64,000 nucleotides of DNA from Muscardinus avellanarius (taxonomy: Eukaryota; Chordata; Mammalia; Rodentia; Gliridae): NCBI GenBank assembly GCA_963383645.1, contig OY726571.1, forward strand, positions 79,831,108 to 79,895,107, in the 5' to 3' direction. Below are positions 20,941 through 30,290 of the stretch, one piece after another. Position numbers and translations under genes: made by a program. The first letter of the stretch is position 1. Each line of letters begins with the position of its first letter. The notes beneath the pieces are model-generated. The model was given only the letters and a program-made list of their open reading frames with translations. It was not told where the DNA came from and did no database searches.

Positions 20941-21410
20941 ATGTGTGGCAGGTGCAGTCAGTCTACTCTTGGTGAGATTTCCTCAAAAGCTCAAGGTAGA
21001 CTGGACTGGCTCTGTCTGCCACTCCAATTTCTACCTTTGGGGCAATTTCTTCAGAAGATTAAGGTAAGTTGAATCAGGTCTCTGCTTCTCCAAAATAATA
21101 GCCTCCACCTCTGTCGCCTGCACTAGCGCCTGCACCTCTGTGCTGCCTGCTGGCACTAGCATCTGTGCCTCTGCGCTGCCCCGCCACCACTCTGCTGGCG
21201 CCGCCTTCCTCCTGGTTCTCTGCTGAACTCCTTCCTTAAATGATATGATATCCAGAATTCTTAAGCATGTGTGGCAGAGGCAGTCCCCCTTTGTTTTTTG
21301 TTTTTTTTTTTTTCCCCAAAAAAGTTCTAAGTGAATTGGGTGGAGTTTGTCTGCATCTCCTGAGTCCTGGCTGCCACCACCGCCATCTTGGCCCCTCTCC
21401 AGTATTTTTT
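20940..21410 (-). repeat. monomer array of composite B (deleted)
   Basis: Anchors gcatgtgtgg at 20939 and 21265, with a partial unit between (ctacctttggggcaatttct). A C/T-rich ctgcctgctggcactagc segment lies at 21115-21200. The CCATCTTGG site (YY1-type core on the minus strand) is at 21383. Confidence 0.7.
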
Positions 21411-21704
21411 TTAATAATAAGAGAAGACAGTATGTGAGTTTTGAAGAGGATGTGAGATTGAGCACTCAGCAGCAATGAATTTTATCTCCCTTCCAAGAGC
21501 GGAGGCCCACAGCCTCACTGTGTAGAGCAGAGTTTGCTGGTCCAGGAGCACCGCAGCCCCTGGCACAGCACAAAGGAGTGCCGTGGCCGGGTATGCTGAG
21601 TTCCCAGGATGCGTGGCTCGGCTCCCCGCCCGCACTGCTCGGCTCCCTCCACCGCCTGGCTCATTTTTCCTACAAGGTGTGTTGTTACGAGTCCCCAGCA
21701 AGCT

Positions 21705-21900
21705 GGGCGTGGGGTGCACACTTGTAATCCCAGCATTCAGGAGGCTGAGACTGGAGGATCATGGTTCCTGGACAGCTACTTAGTGAGGCCCTCTGCAACT
21801 CAGTGAGACCCAGTTTCAAAATAAAGAATAAAAAAGAGGGCAGGGGGTGTAGCTCAGAAGTTGAATGCCCCTGGTTCCATCCCCAGACCCACAAATAAAT
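21705..21900 (+). mobile_element. B1-dID SINE inserted in the leader of composite B
   Basis: Plus-strand SINE (gctgggcgtggggtgcacac … ggtgtagctcagaagttgaa, atccccagacccac) followed by an aaat/agat-rich tail. It is flanked by agtcccc-like repeats (21690 and 21941). Opposite in sense to the composite and absent from copies A and C, so a later insertion. Confidence 0.85.
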
Positions 21901-22179
21901 AAATAGATAGATAAATATATATAAATATATAAATAAATGAGTCCCCTGCATGTGCAGCTGAAGTGGTCTTTTCTCTAATCCCTTCTGGGGTGTTCTTCCA
22001 AAAATCGCTTTCATGCTTGGCTGGTGCCTCCTTATCCTCTTGCTTCTAATCCCGCCATTATCCATGCTCGCTCCTGTATTCTAGATAGGAAGTCGTGGCT
22101 GGAAGTGTCTCCTTAAGTTGTCCCAATCTGATATTAAACCAAGATCTGGTGTCCAGGGCTTCCCCGAGAAACGCTTGTC

Positions 22180-22232
22180 CTGTTTGGCAGCTGCGATCGC
22201 CATTGCAACTGCGGCCGCCGCCATCTTCCTTC
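22180..22232 (-). promoter_or_regulatory. CpG-rich 5' end of composite B with YY1-type site
   Basis: Plus strand gctgcgatcgccattgcaac then gcggccgccgccatcttcc; on the sense strand this starts GGAAGGAAGATGGCGGC. AAGATGGCGGC matches the YY1 site that positions transcription starts in L1 5' UTRs. Several CpGs survive, which is unusual in this CpG-poor region. Confidence 0.6.
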
Positions 22233-22281
22233 CTTGGGTTATTTGTTTTTAACATGAACATTCAAGAGAAATGAAAACAAG

Positions 22282-22480
22282 CCAGGTATTGTAGTGCAGG
22301 CCTGTAATCCCAGTATTTGGGAGGCTGAGATAGGAGGATCACAGGTTCAAGACTACATCAACAACTTAGGGAGACTCTCAGTGACCTAGTCTCACTAGGT
22401 TGAAATGAAAAATTTACAGGCTTGGGGATGGGGGTGGGTAGCTGAGAAGTAGAATCCCCCGCATCACAAAATCCAAACAA
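22282..22480 (+). mobile_element. B1-dID SINE
   Basis: Head gccaggtattgtagtgcagg, body aggctgagataggaggatca, ID tail ggtagctgagaagtagaatc. Its 3' half begins the duplicated segment described next. Confidence 0.8.
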
Positions 22481-22570
22481 ACAAAAAAGTAGCGAAAAGA
22501 GAGAACATATAAATAATAATAGATATTAGAAACTGGACCTAATATTGATATATAATAAATGTCCCAACAT
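22345..22570 (+). repeat. local duplication, copy 1 (partner 23828-24062)
   Basis: Shares the SINE 3' part and, beyond it, non-SINE DNA such as agtaatagatattagaaact (here aataatagatattagaaact) and ggacctaatattgatatata. Because unique flanking DNA is shared, this is not just two SINE insertions. Confidence 0.75.
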
Positions 22571-23095
22571 ATCAAAAAGTCTAATTTATACTTTAAAATC
22601 CTCAAAGACTTTGGAACCTAGAGAGCTCTATTGTGTCCAAATATTCTAGTGTAAGACAAGCCTTGTAGTCAGGAGACTAGAAGAATACTCTTTAAAGAAT
22701 TGAATTAACCCTATGAAAAAGATCTAAGGATCCTGACTTTAGGTTCACCAAGAACAGTGTAACAAATCACCCAACAGTAAAAGCTCAAGTATGACAAGCC
22801 CCACTATACACACAGTATTTCTAACTAACCTTTTAACCCCCCAGTACATATACATTCTAATCATGAGGTTCAGGACTGATGGTTTCCAGACTTCCAAAGA
22901 AAGTTTCTTATACCAAGAATAGAGGCTCAAACAAACATAAGAAAAAGTGGTCTGTAGAAAGAAGACACATGAATAAAAAGGGAAAAATCATTAAAACCTA
23001 CTATGTATAAAACACTGCCATCTTCATCCTTTAATACCCTTTGATTTCTATTAATTGAAACTGAAGGATGCAAATTTAAAAATAACATGATTTAA
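22571..23095. other. unique AT-rich sequence
   Basis: Nothing recognised. Confidence 0.4.
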
Positions 23096-23245
23096 ATTTC
23101 TTTTTTCATTATTTTATTGGCACATTATAATCATACACTGCAATGATTTTCAAATTGACACACTCAAGTTTGCACACAATCTCTTGGTGTGCTTACCTGC
23201 TATCCCCATCCATCCTGCTTACCCCCCTTTCCCTCAAAATTCTTA
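23096..23245 (-). mobile_element. L1 3' end, short
   Basis: Reversed L1 tail ttattttattggcacattat and gcttacctgctatccccatc. A second L1 3' end follows almost at once. Confidence 0.7.
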
Positions 23246-23259
23246 TTTTTTTGTGAGTG

Positions 23260-23827
23260 ATCTTTTAACTTTATTCATTTTAATTTGTATTGGTGGAATG
23301 TAATCATACATCATGATGAAGTTCAAAGTGACAGAGACATACATGCACACAGCACTTGGTTAGCCCACACCCTCCACACACACAATCTCCCTCCTCTTCC
23401 CCATACACTATATTGAGATTGGTGCTAATCACTTTATGCCCATCATGTCCATCGAAGTATTCCCTTCACCAGATCTCCCTTTCCATTTGCCTGCCTCCCT
23501 TAGATCTCCTCCATTACTTCACTAGAATTTCTTCTCCTTCATCTGCTGTCTTTTTTGTGTGTCCCAAATTCTCTCAGCTTCCACTCTGAGGGGATAACAA
23601 ATGAACCTTCATTTTTTATGACTGGCTAATCTCACTGAGTGTGAGATTGCATTCTAAGTGAAACTAGCTTCATCCATTGTCCTGAAAATGACCTAATTTT
23701 GACCTTCTTTATGGCTGAGTAGGATTCCATTGTGTGTATATCCCATAATTTCATGATCCATTCATCTCTTGATGGACATATAGGCTGATTCCATAATTTG
23801 GCTATTGTAAATCATGCTCCTATAAAC
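23260..23827 (-). mobile_element. L1 3' end and ORF2 end
   Basis: Plus strand: tttgtattggtggaatgtaa (3' end), then reversed ORF2-end motifs tgactggctaatctcactga, tggctgagtaggattccatt and ttcatctcttgatggacata. Confidence 0.85.
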
Positions 23828-24062
23828 ATAGGCTCAAGGCCACATCAACAACTTAGGAAGACTCTCAGCAACCTAGTGAGACTGTTTCAAAACCAAAAAT
23901 TAAAAGGCTTGGGGGCGGGATGGGTAGCTGAGAAGTAGAATGCCCCTGAGTTCAATCCCAAGCATTACAAAACCAACCAAACAAAAAGTAGCAAAAAGAG
24001 AGAAAATATAAATAGTAATAGATATTAGAAACTGGACCCCATATTGATACATAATAAATCAT
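23828..24062 (+). repeat. local duplication, copy 2 (partner 22345-22570)
   Basis: SINE 3' part (ccacatcaacaacttaggaa … gggtagctgagaagtagaat) plus the shared non-SINE flank ending ttgatacataataaat. Confidence 0.75.
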
Positions 24063-24584
24063 GAGGATTTTACTCTGAATGGGAATTAATAAGTGGGATG
24101 GCATTAAATTAAAAAGCCTCTATGCAGCAATTTCTTATTTTTTCATCAAAAATCTTAAGAGAGATCTAACGAAATTGGAGAAGACTTTTTCAGGCTATTC
24201 CTCTGATACAGGGCTAGTATCTAGACTATGCAAACAACTTTTAAAAAGTTAACACTAAAATAACCAAATAAAACAATAAAAAATGGGCAAGTGAACTAAA
24301 CAGACACTTCACATAAGAAAAAATATAAAAGGCCAATAAGTATATGAAAACATGTTCACCATCATTAGCAACCAGAGAGATGCACATTAAACTACAATGG
24401 GAGCCGGGCGTGGTGGCGCATGCTTGTAATCCCCGCGCTTGGGAGGCAGAGACAGGAGGATCGCGCAGGTTCGAAGCCAGCCGCGCGCGCTGGCTTAGGA
24501 GACCCTGTTTCCAAATAAAAATGTAAAAATAGGTCTGGGAGAGTAGCCCGGAGGTAGAAGGGCTTCCAGGAACCCCAGTACCAC

Positions 24585-24625
<41 letters not shown>

Positions 24626-25140
24626 ACAATGGGATTCCACCTAACCACAATTAGAATGGCAATCACCAAAACTACAAAGGATAATAAATGATGGTTTCCA
24701 TGATAATAGGGATGGAGTGTCAGCAGGACTGATATGCACTGCTTCCCTAAGTTGCCATCCTCATTAAGATGTATGGCTGCAATGCACACAATAAAAACAA
24801 ATTTAAAAACATGATTCACTCCAAAAATAATAATAATAAATGATGATGAGGATGTGGAAAATAGAAAATCTTATACATGGTTTGTGGGATGGCAAGTTAG
24901 AGCAGCCACTTTGGAGATCAGTGTAAAGATTCCTCGGAAGACTGGGAATGGAATCACCATGTGATCTAGTTATATCACTTCTGGATATTTTTCCAAAGGA
25001 CTGAAATCTTTTAATTTTAGAAAGATTTCATAAAACAGTATCTCCTATGACATGACAAAAATATTTCTGGAATCTGGAGATTTAGGGCCTTTACTTTAGC
25101 TTTTTTTCCCTTTGGTTAAACACAAGTGAGCTGAAATATA
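24063..25140 (+). mobile_element. L1 ORF2-end fragments, interrupted by a SINE
   Basis: Plus-strand ORF2-end motifs: atggcattaaattaaaaagc, ttaaaaagttaacactaaaa, aatgggcaagtgaactaaac, cagagagatgcacattaaac; then after the SINE ccacaattagaatggcaatc. A 3'-UTR-like piece follows (24690-24835), then more ORF2-end sequence (24836-25010). Mosaic and frameshifted. Confidence 0.75.
24403..24620 (+). mobile_element. young full-length B1-dID SINE
   Basis: Head gccgggcgtggtggcgcatg, retained CpGs, ID tail gagtagcccggaggtagaag and a roughly 38-A tail. It is flanked by the exact 14-bp duplication aaactacaatggga (24389-24402 and 24621-24634). Confidence 0.95.
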
Positions 25141-25141
25141 T

Positions 25142-25156
25142 TACTTTTTGCATTTT
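25142..25156 (+). repeat. target-site duplication of composite C, 3' side
   Basis: tactttttgcatttt; matches 27443-27457 (tactttttacatttt) with one mismatch. Confidence 0.75.
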
Positions 25157-25528
25157 TTTAAATATATGTTTTTATTGGTGCATTGTAGTTATACATCACA
25201 ATGGAATACAAAACTTGTGAGAATATACAAGCACATATCATCCAATTAGCCCTTATTCAATCGCCATCCCATTCCTTCCCCTTCCCTTGATCCCGTGCTT
25301 GATTGGTGATTAACTTTGATACATTTAGTTACATACATCATGAGTTTTAAAGAGATTCCATCCTCCCCCATCTCATCCCCTCTGATTGGTCACCTTAATT
25401 GCTCCTCTATAGGGCCCATTCTTCAACTAGATCTGCTATTACCCATTTCTTCCTAGTTTTTGCATATTAGGGAAAGCATTTAGTTTTTCATTTTCTGTGA
25501 TATTTCTCTGTGTATGCCGCATTGCAAG
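25157..25528 (-). mobile_element. L1 3' end segment of composite C
   Basis: Reversed tail tttttattggtgcattgtag, then atcatccaattagcccttat and ctgattggtcaccttaattg, meeting the VNTR after gtgtatgccgcattgcaagt, the same junction as in copies A and B. Confidence 0.8.
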
Positions 25529-25529
25529 T

Positions 25530-26395
25530 TCCAATCCCATTCTTGACAGCCCCGGCTCTGGCCTGGCCACCCGAAAAACTCTGATCCCCGCCTCACTGGC
25601 TCCAGCCCGGCCTTGCCTCATGGCAGGCTCCGATCCTGGCCTCACTGGCCCCAGCACTGGCCTAACCCATCTGCAGATTCCGATCCTGGCCTCACTGTTC
25701 TCAGCACTGGCGTAGACCCTCTGCAGGCTCTTATCCTGGCCTCAGAGGCCCCAGCACTGGCCTTGCCTTACAGCAGGCTCTGATCCCGGCCTTCCTGGCC
25801 CCAGCACTGGCCTCACTCCTCGGCAGGCTCCAATCCCGGCCGCAGAGGCCCCAGCACTAGCCTTGCCTCATGGTGTGCTCCGATCCCAGCCTCACTGGCC
25901 CTGACACCAGCCTAACCCCTCAGCAGGCTCTGATCCTAGCCTCGGAGGCCCCAGCACAGGCCTTGCCTCACGGTGGGCTCCGATCCCGGCCTCACTGGCC
26001 CTGGCACTGGCCTCACCCCTTGGCAGGCTCCAATCCCAGCCTTGGAGGCCCCAGCACTGGTCTTGCCTCACAGTGGGCTCTGATCCCGCCCTCACTGGCC
26101 CTGGCACCAGCCTAACTCCTCGGCAGGCTCCGATCCAGGCCTCAGAGGCCCCAGCACTGGCCTTGCCTCATGGCAGGCTCCGATCCAGCCTCACTGGTCC
26201 TGGCACAGGCCTAACCCCTTGGCAGGCTCCGATCCCAACCTCCCTGGCCCCAGCACCAGCCTAATCCTTTGGCAGGCTCCAATCCCGGCCTCGGAGGCCC
26301 CAGCACTGGCCTAGCCTCATGGCAGGCTCTGATTCCAGCTTTGCTGTCCCCAGCACTGGCCTCACCCCTCAGCAGGCTCTGATCCCAGCACCCTC
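25530..26395 (-). repeat. VNTR of composite C (about 17 units of 50 bp)
   Basis: The most regular array: cgatcc/tgatcc starts fall at 25881, 25931, 25981, 26031, 26081, 26131 and 26181, exactly 50 bp apart, then one 49-bp unit. Types alternate strictly (ctcactggccctgg versus ctcggaggccccag), giving a 100-bp dimer. Confidence 0.93.
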
Positions 26396-26399
26396 TTCA

Positions 26400-26910
26400 C
26401 ACAGCATGTTGTCCCAAGTTCCTGAGCATGCACAGTGGTAGCATTCTGCTTCTGGGGTTATTTCTTCAAAAGATCCAGGTGTGTTGCATCAGATCTCTGC
26501 CTCTCCTAAGTACTGGCCGCTGCCAATGCCACTGCCTCCACCATCTCAATTCTTTCCCAAACTCTTTTCCCACACTGCATGTTGTCCAGTAGTCCTGAGC
26601 ATGCACAATGGTGGTATTCCACCTTTGGGGCAATTTCTTCAGAGGATCAGGGTGAGTTGGATCATATTTCTGCCTCTCCCAAATACAAGCATCCACCACC
26701 ACCGCAGCCACCACTGCCAACACCGCCTTCCTCCTAGGTCTCCACTGAGCTCCCTCCTTACAGATGATGTCCCGGATTCTTAAGCATGTAAGAAAGAAGC
26801 AGTCCCCCTTCACGGGGAATTTTTCCAAAAGTTCCAGGTCAGTTGGATATGTTTTGTCTGCATCTCTAGAATCCTGGCTGCTGCCACGGCCCTCTTAACC
26901 CCTCTCCAAT
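26400..26910 (-). repeat. monomer array of composite C
   Basis: Anchors gcatgcacag (26425), gcatgcacaa (26599) and gcatgtaaga (26783) give spacings of 174 and 184 bp. Each unit has the atttcttcaaaagatc / atttcttcagaggatc block. Confidence 0.75.
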
Positions 26911-26964
26911 ATTCTTTTTCTTTTTCTCCTTCCTTTTCTTTTTCTTTTTCTTTTTCTTCTTTTC

Positions 26965-27008
<44 letters not shown>

Positions 27009-27012
27009 TTTT
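26911..27012. repeat. pyrimidine microsatellite inside composite C
   Basis: (CTTTTT)n then (CTTT)n. In copies A and B the same place is a short T-rich stretch, so this expanded after the copies separated. Confidence 0.88.
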
Positions 27013-27189
27013 GAATAAGAGAAGACAGTATGTGTGGTTTGAAGAGGTTGTGGATCAGGCACTCGGTAGCAATGAATTCTTCTCCCTTCCAAGAACACAG
27101 TCCCATAATCTCATCACGCAGATCAGCGTCTGCTGTTCTAAGCACACCATGGCCTGGCACAGCACAGCATTGCTGAGTTCCTTGGTACG

Positions 27190-27442
27190 CACTGCTTGGC
27201 CTCCTCGTGGTTCTGGGCCTTTTGGGGAGCAGGCCGGACCACCCGCCCGACCCCCTGCCCTGCACTGGGCCTTCCGGGGCATGGGCCAGACCACCTGCCC
27301 CCCGCCCGGTTTGGGGAGCAGGCTGGACTACCCGACCCCATCTGGTTCCAGGCCTTCCAGGGCACTGGCTGCCCTGGTTCTGGGCCTTCTGGGGTGTGGG
27401 CGGACTGCCCGCCCCGCCCCCCACCCGGTTCCAGGCTTTCCC
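27190..27442 (-). promoter_or_regulatory. GC-rich tandem leader of composite C
   Basis: Irregular 30-55-bp repeats on the plus strand (ggttctgggccttttgggga, ggttctgggccttctggggt, ggttccaggccttccaggg), rich in C and with several CpGs. The 5' end in sense reads GGGGGGCGGGGCGGGC, an Sp1-type GC-box cluster. This differs entirely from the YY1-type 5' end of copies A and B. Confidence 0.6.
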
Positions 27443-27457
27443 TACTTTTTACATTTT
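27443..27457 (+). repeat. target-site duplication of composite C, 5' side
   Basis: tactttttacatttt, followed by taaaaaatat, so that the minus strand has the TTTTA/AAAA-like context used by L1 endonuclease. Confidence 0.75.
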
Positions 27458-27469
27458 AAAAAATATGTA

Positions 27470-27642
27470 GGCGGGGTTTGGCGGCACACACTTGTAATCC
27501 CCACGTAGGAGGCAGAGACAGGAGGATCTCGCAGGTTTGAAGCCAGCCTCACTGGCTTAAGAGACCCTGTTTCCAAATAAAAATATAAAATATTTCTGGG
27601 AGTGTAGCCCGAAGGTAGAAGGGTTCCATCCCCAGTACCACA
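27470..27642 (+). mobile_element. B1-dID SINE
   Basis: Head ggcggggtttggcggcacac, body ggcagagacaggaggatctc, ID tail gtgtagcccgaaggtagaag, ending ccccagtaccac next to a (TG)n run. Confidence 0.88.
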
Positions 27643-27644
27643 AA

Positions 27645-27689
<45 letters not shown>
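27645..27689. repeat. (TG)n microsatellite
   Basis: About 22 TG units directly after the SINE 3' end. Confidence 0.95.
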
Positions 27690-27690
<1 letters not shown>

Positions 27691-28964
27691 TATCATTTAT
27701 CTGTATAAAGTTGTTGGTATTTATCTATCTACCTGTCTATTCAGTTCTCTCTCTAGAATCATGTGTAGCAGTGGCTACTTTTAGAAACTTGGAGGTAACT
27801 TATTACTTCCCTCCCTGCATTTTTATATATTGTTTAATACAAGGATAATGGTAATTGTCATAAAAATTAAGTTGGCTAGGTTTAAATTTTATTCTAAAAG
27901 TCTCTGCATGCCAATATAAGGTAGAAAATAAGCTCTGAACACTTAAATCATGCAAAAGAATTTCTCACCCCTCCCTTTTTTTTTCTTTTATTTGAAACTG
28001 TGATGCAAACGTTAAGCAGGCTTAGAAGAGAACAGTACAGATTTTAACAAAACAATCACTTTGGGAAAGAAGTCACTACAGTGAGACGGGACCTGGGAAC
28101 GCTATGTAGCACTAGCTGGGCTGTTAGGCTTTCTGAGGATGCTTCTCCGGAGTGTCCACCTTGTGCTGTGTTTTGAAATATGCAGAGTTGGATGGAGACT
28201 CATTTAATAGGTCCCCACTGGCATCAGGAGCTGTCAGCACAAAACCTATTCACTGGTGAGAGAGAACGTTTCTGAGATTCTCTCTAGAGAATGGAATGCT
28301 TCTGGAATGGCCAAAGGGCACCTATTCTTGGAGAAGCCCTGTCAATTAGAGGCTTCCTCTGTCAGTGCTCAGGATATGTGGAACTCAAGAAAATGTCTTT
28401 CCTTCATCCCGAGCAAGTGTGTCCATATGGTGAGGTCACCTCAGCCACTCATATAAGAGACACAGCCCTTGTTTCCATATGTCTCTCAGGGGAAGGGAAA
28501 GAGAGAGAGAGAGAAATAGAGGGAGAGAGAGAAAGAGATGACCAGCATGGACCCAACTCACTACCTGTCCTTAATTTGAAACAAATTCTACTTGACTTAG
28601 TAATGAGAGAATTTGAACAGAACAGCACATCTCTGAGCAGAAATGCATAAGTGTGTCTGGCAGGGTTTTGTTTCCAATGATCAATGCACTGATAATTAGC
28701 TTATTTGCCTTGCTCGACTTCTGTTGTATAAGACTAGCCTCTGTATTTTTCTTTCCCTTGACATACCATATTGCTCAGAGAAAATCATTCTGTTCTCTCA
28801 ATATAGAGTATACTCCTCCTAGCTGCTACCTCTCAGTCTTTTCTACCACAAGGGTCTGCTTAAATCCTATGCAACTATCTCGTTTTTTTCCATTACAGTG
28901 TGGACTCATTGCCCATGTTTTCATTCAGACATTATTACATCAGCTGTCAGGAGACAGTACAGTT
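27690..28964. other. unique sequence, no gene seen
   Basis: Repeat-poor with a short (GA) run at 28499-28535. Open frames of 66-119 codons (28256-28967) partly run through the GA tract and show no domain. No convincing splice-bounded set of exons. Confidence 0.4.
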
Positions 28965-29170
28965 TAAATACCTGGGCTCTGCCATCCAATGGCTTAGATT
29001 TGAATCCTGACACCATCATTTGACAAGCCGCATGACTTTTGTAAAATTACATAATATATTTGTATTTGTTTTATTTTCTGTAAAGTGCAGCTAATAATTG
29101 TCCTCCCCATCCCGAATTGTTGTCGCAGTTAAATGATATCTTACCTGTGAAGCATTCCTCTGGTTACTAC
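28965..29170 (+). mobile_element. MIR SINE remnant
   Basis: MIR order: tacctgggctctgccatcca, tagatttgaatcctgacacc, a gacaagccgcatgacttttg core, ttattttctgtaaagtgcag, then gcagttaaatgatatcttac. Confidence 0.7.
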
Positions 29171-29759
29171 CACTCATGATAAGTTTATGCGTGCTCGCAT
29201 AGTTTTCTAAAAAGGATTGCAAACTTCCTGGTGACCAATTTATGTCTATAGCAGTGATAGACACTGAATAGATTCTAAGTCAATATTGATTTATCTGTTT
29301 TCAGCACTATGTGATAGAAAAAGGACTGTGTTAGAAAAAAAAAGCAAGAAAAAAAAAAAAAGGCTATTTTTCCCTAGATTGCCACCGAGAATCTGAGGTC
29401 TGACCTTTCTAGGTTTCATCCTCATGGGTAAAAACAGAGAAAGTCTAAATTTGTAAGGTTTTTACATGTAGCAAGTTATCTGTGAAAATCAAATGGATGA
29501 TACTTATACACAAAGGGAAGATGGCAGAGAGAGGCCTACCTACTATCTGCTATCTACTTCATCTAGATTTAAAGGTTGCACCCTTCTTTTGCACATACAG
29601 TTGGAAAAAATAAGTCAACAGTCCTTACCTACTTAATAAGAAAGAGAAAATCTAACTCCCAGAGTCCATTCTTTCTGACCAAAGAGAGTTGAGTGTTAAA
29701 AAATTCAACATATGTCAAAACATGTCTTGGAGAGTGTCCAGGGCAGTCTGTAAAATGCT
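29171..29759. other. unique sequence
   Basis: Non-repetitive apart from an A-rich run near 29334-29360. No gene recognised. Confidence 0.4.
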
Positions 29760-30290
29760 GTGAGCTCTCAGACTCCGGGCAGCATCTCTAACATGGTGTG
29801 TTCTGCCTCTGTGTGCAGCTCATGCATTTTTTAAGACTTTGTTTTAAATGCAGGTTTATCAATAAAAATGCCACCAGAAACCAGCTTTGAAATTTTAATC
29901 CCCTCCTGAAATAAAAGGTTTCCTCAAGGCAGGGTTGCAATTGGCTGTGTCTGAACGCCATTCACTTTCATTATACAAGGAATTTTCTTACAGCTGTTAA
30001 ATCCTAATTTTGCAAGAAGTTTAAAAAAAATGTGGCTTTGTAGCTCTTGTCATCAAAAGCAGCATAATTTAAGCCTTTATTGTGTCAGTCATGAATTGTC
30101 TCTCCTGTAAGCTCACAATGTCATAATATTCTTTTAGATTAATGAGGATCCCTACAATTACAGAGCAGAACCCGTCATGGTGCATGGCAGAGCTTGTCTG
30201 ATGGCAGAAATTACCCTGAATGCTAATGCATTAGCCAGGGACCAGGAGATGAATCGCTGCTGTCACCCAATCCAAAGGGTCTTCCACTAA
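29760..30290. promoter_or_regulatory. candidate conserved non-coding element (enhancer-like)
   Basis: Repeat-free block without long open frames, rich in homeodomain-type TAAT/ATTA cores and short palindromes: atttaagcctttattgtgtc, tcttttagattaatgaggat, gaatgctaatgcattagcca. This texture is common in deeply conserved developmental enhancers. No alignment is available, so this is inference from composition only. Confidence 0.3.

Larger units (their letters stand above)
18826..22232 (-). mobile_element. composite SVA-like retrotransposon, copy B
   Basis: About 3.4 kb, same order as copy A on the minus strand: leader with CpG-rich 5' end (22232-21950, then on past a later SINE to about 21410); about 175-bp monomers, partly deleted (21410-20940); second leader (20940-20645); sense SINE (20640-20425); linker with actatgagcaggtcgtctat; VNTR (20385-19200); and L1 3' end (19200-18826). 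No ORF1/ORF2. It lacks the 3' terminal SINE of copy A. A clear target-site duplication was not found; the flanks share only gttat-like, T-rich similarity. Confidence 0.78.
25157..27442 (-). mobile_element. composite SVA-like retrotransposon, copy C (variant leader)
   Basis: A 2.29-kb insertion with a 15-bp, one-mismatch target-site duplication. On the minus strand the integration point reads TTTT then AAAATGT, the L1 endonuclease preference. Order in sense: GC-rich tandem leader (27442-27190), leader segment shared with A and B (27180-27013), expanded purine tract (27012-26911), about three monomers (26910-26400), VNTR (26395-25530) and L1 3' end (25528-25157). The internal SINE and second leader of copies A and B are absent. 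No ORF1/ORF2. It is probably a separate subfamily. Confidence 0.8.

Noticed and set aside
26810..27424. 204-codon minus-strand frame with Pro/Gly-rich start and Lys/Glu-rich middle
   Set aside because: It covers the GC-rich tandem leader and the pyrimidine microsatellite of composite C. Low complexity; not a protein gene.
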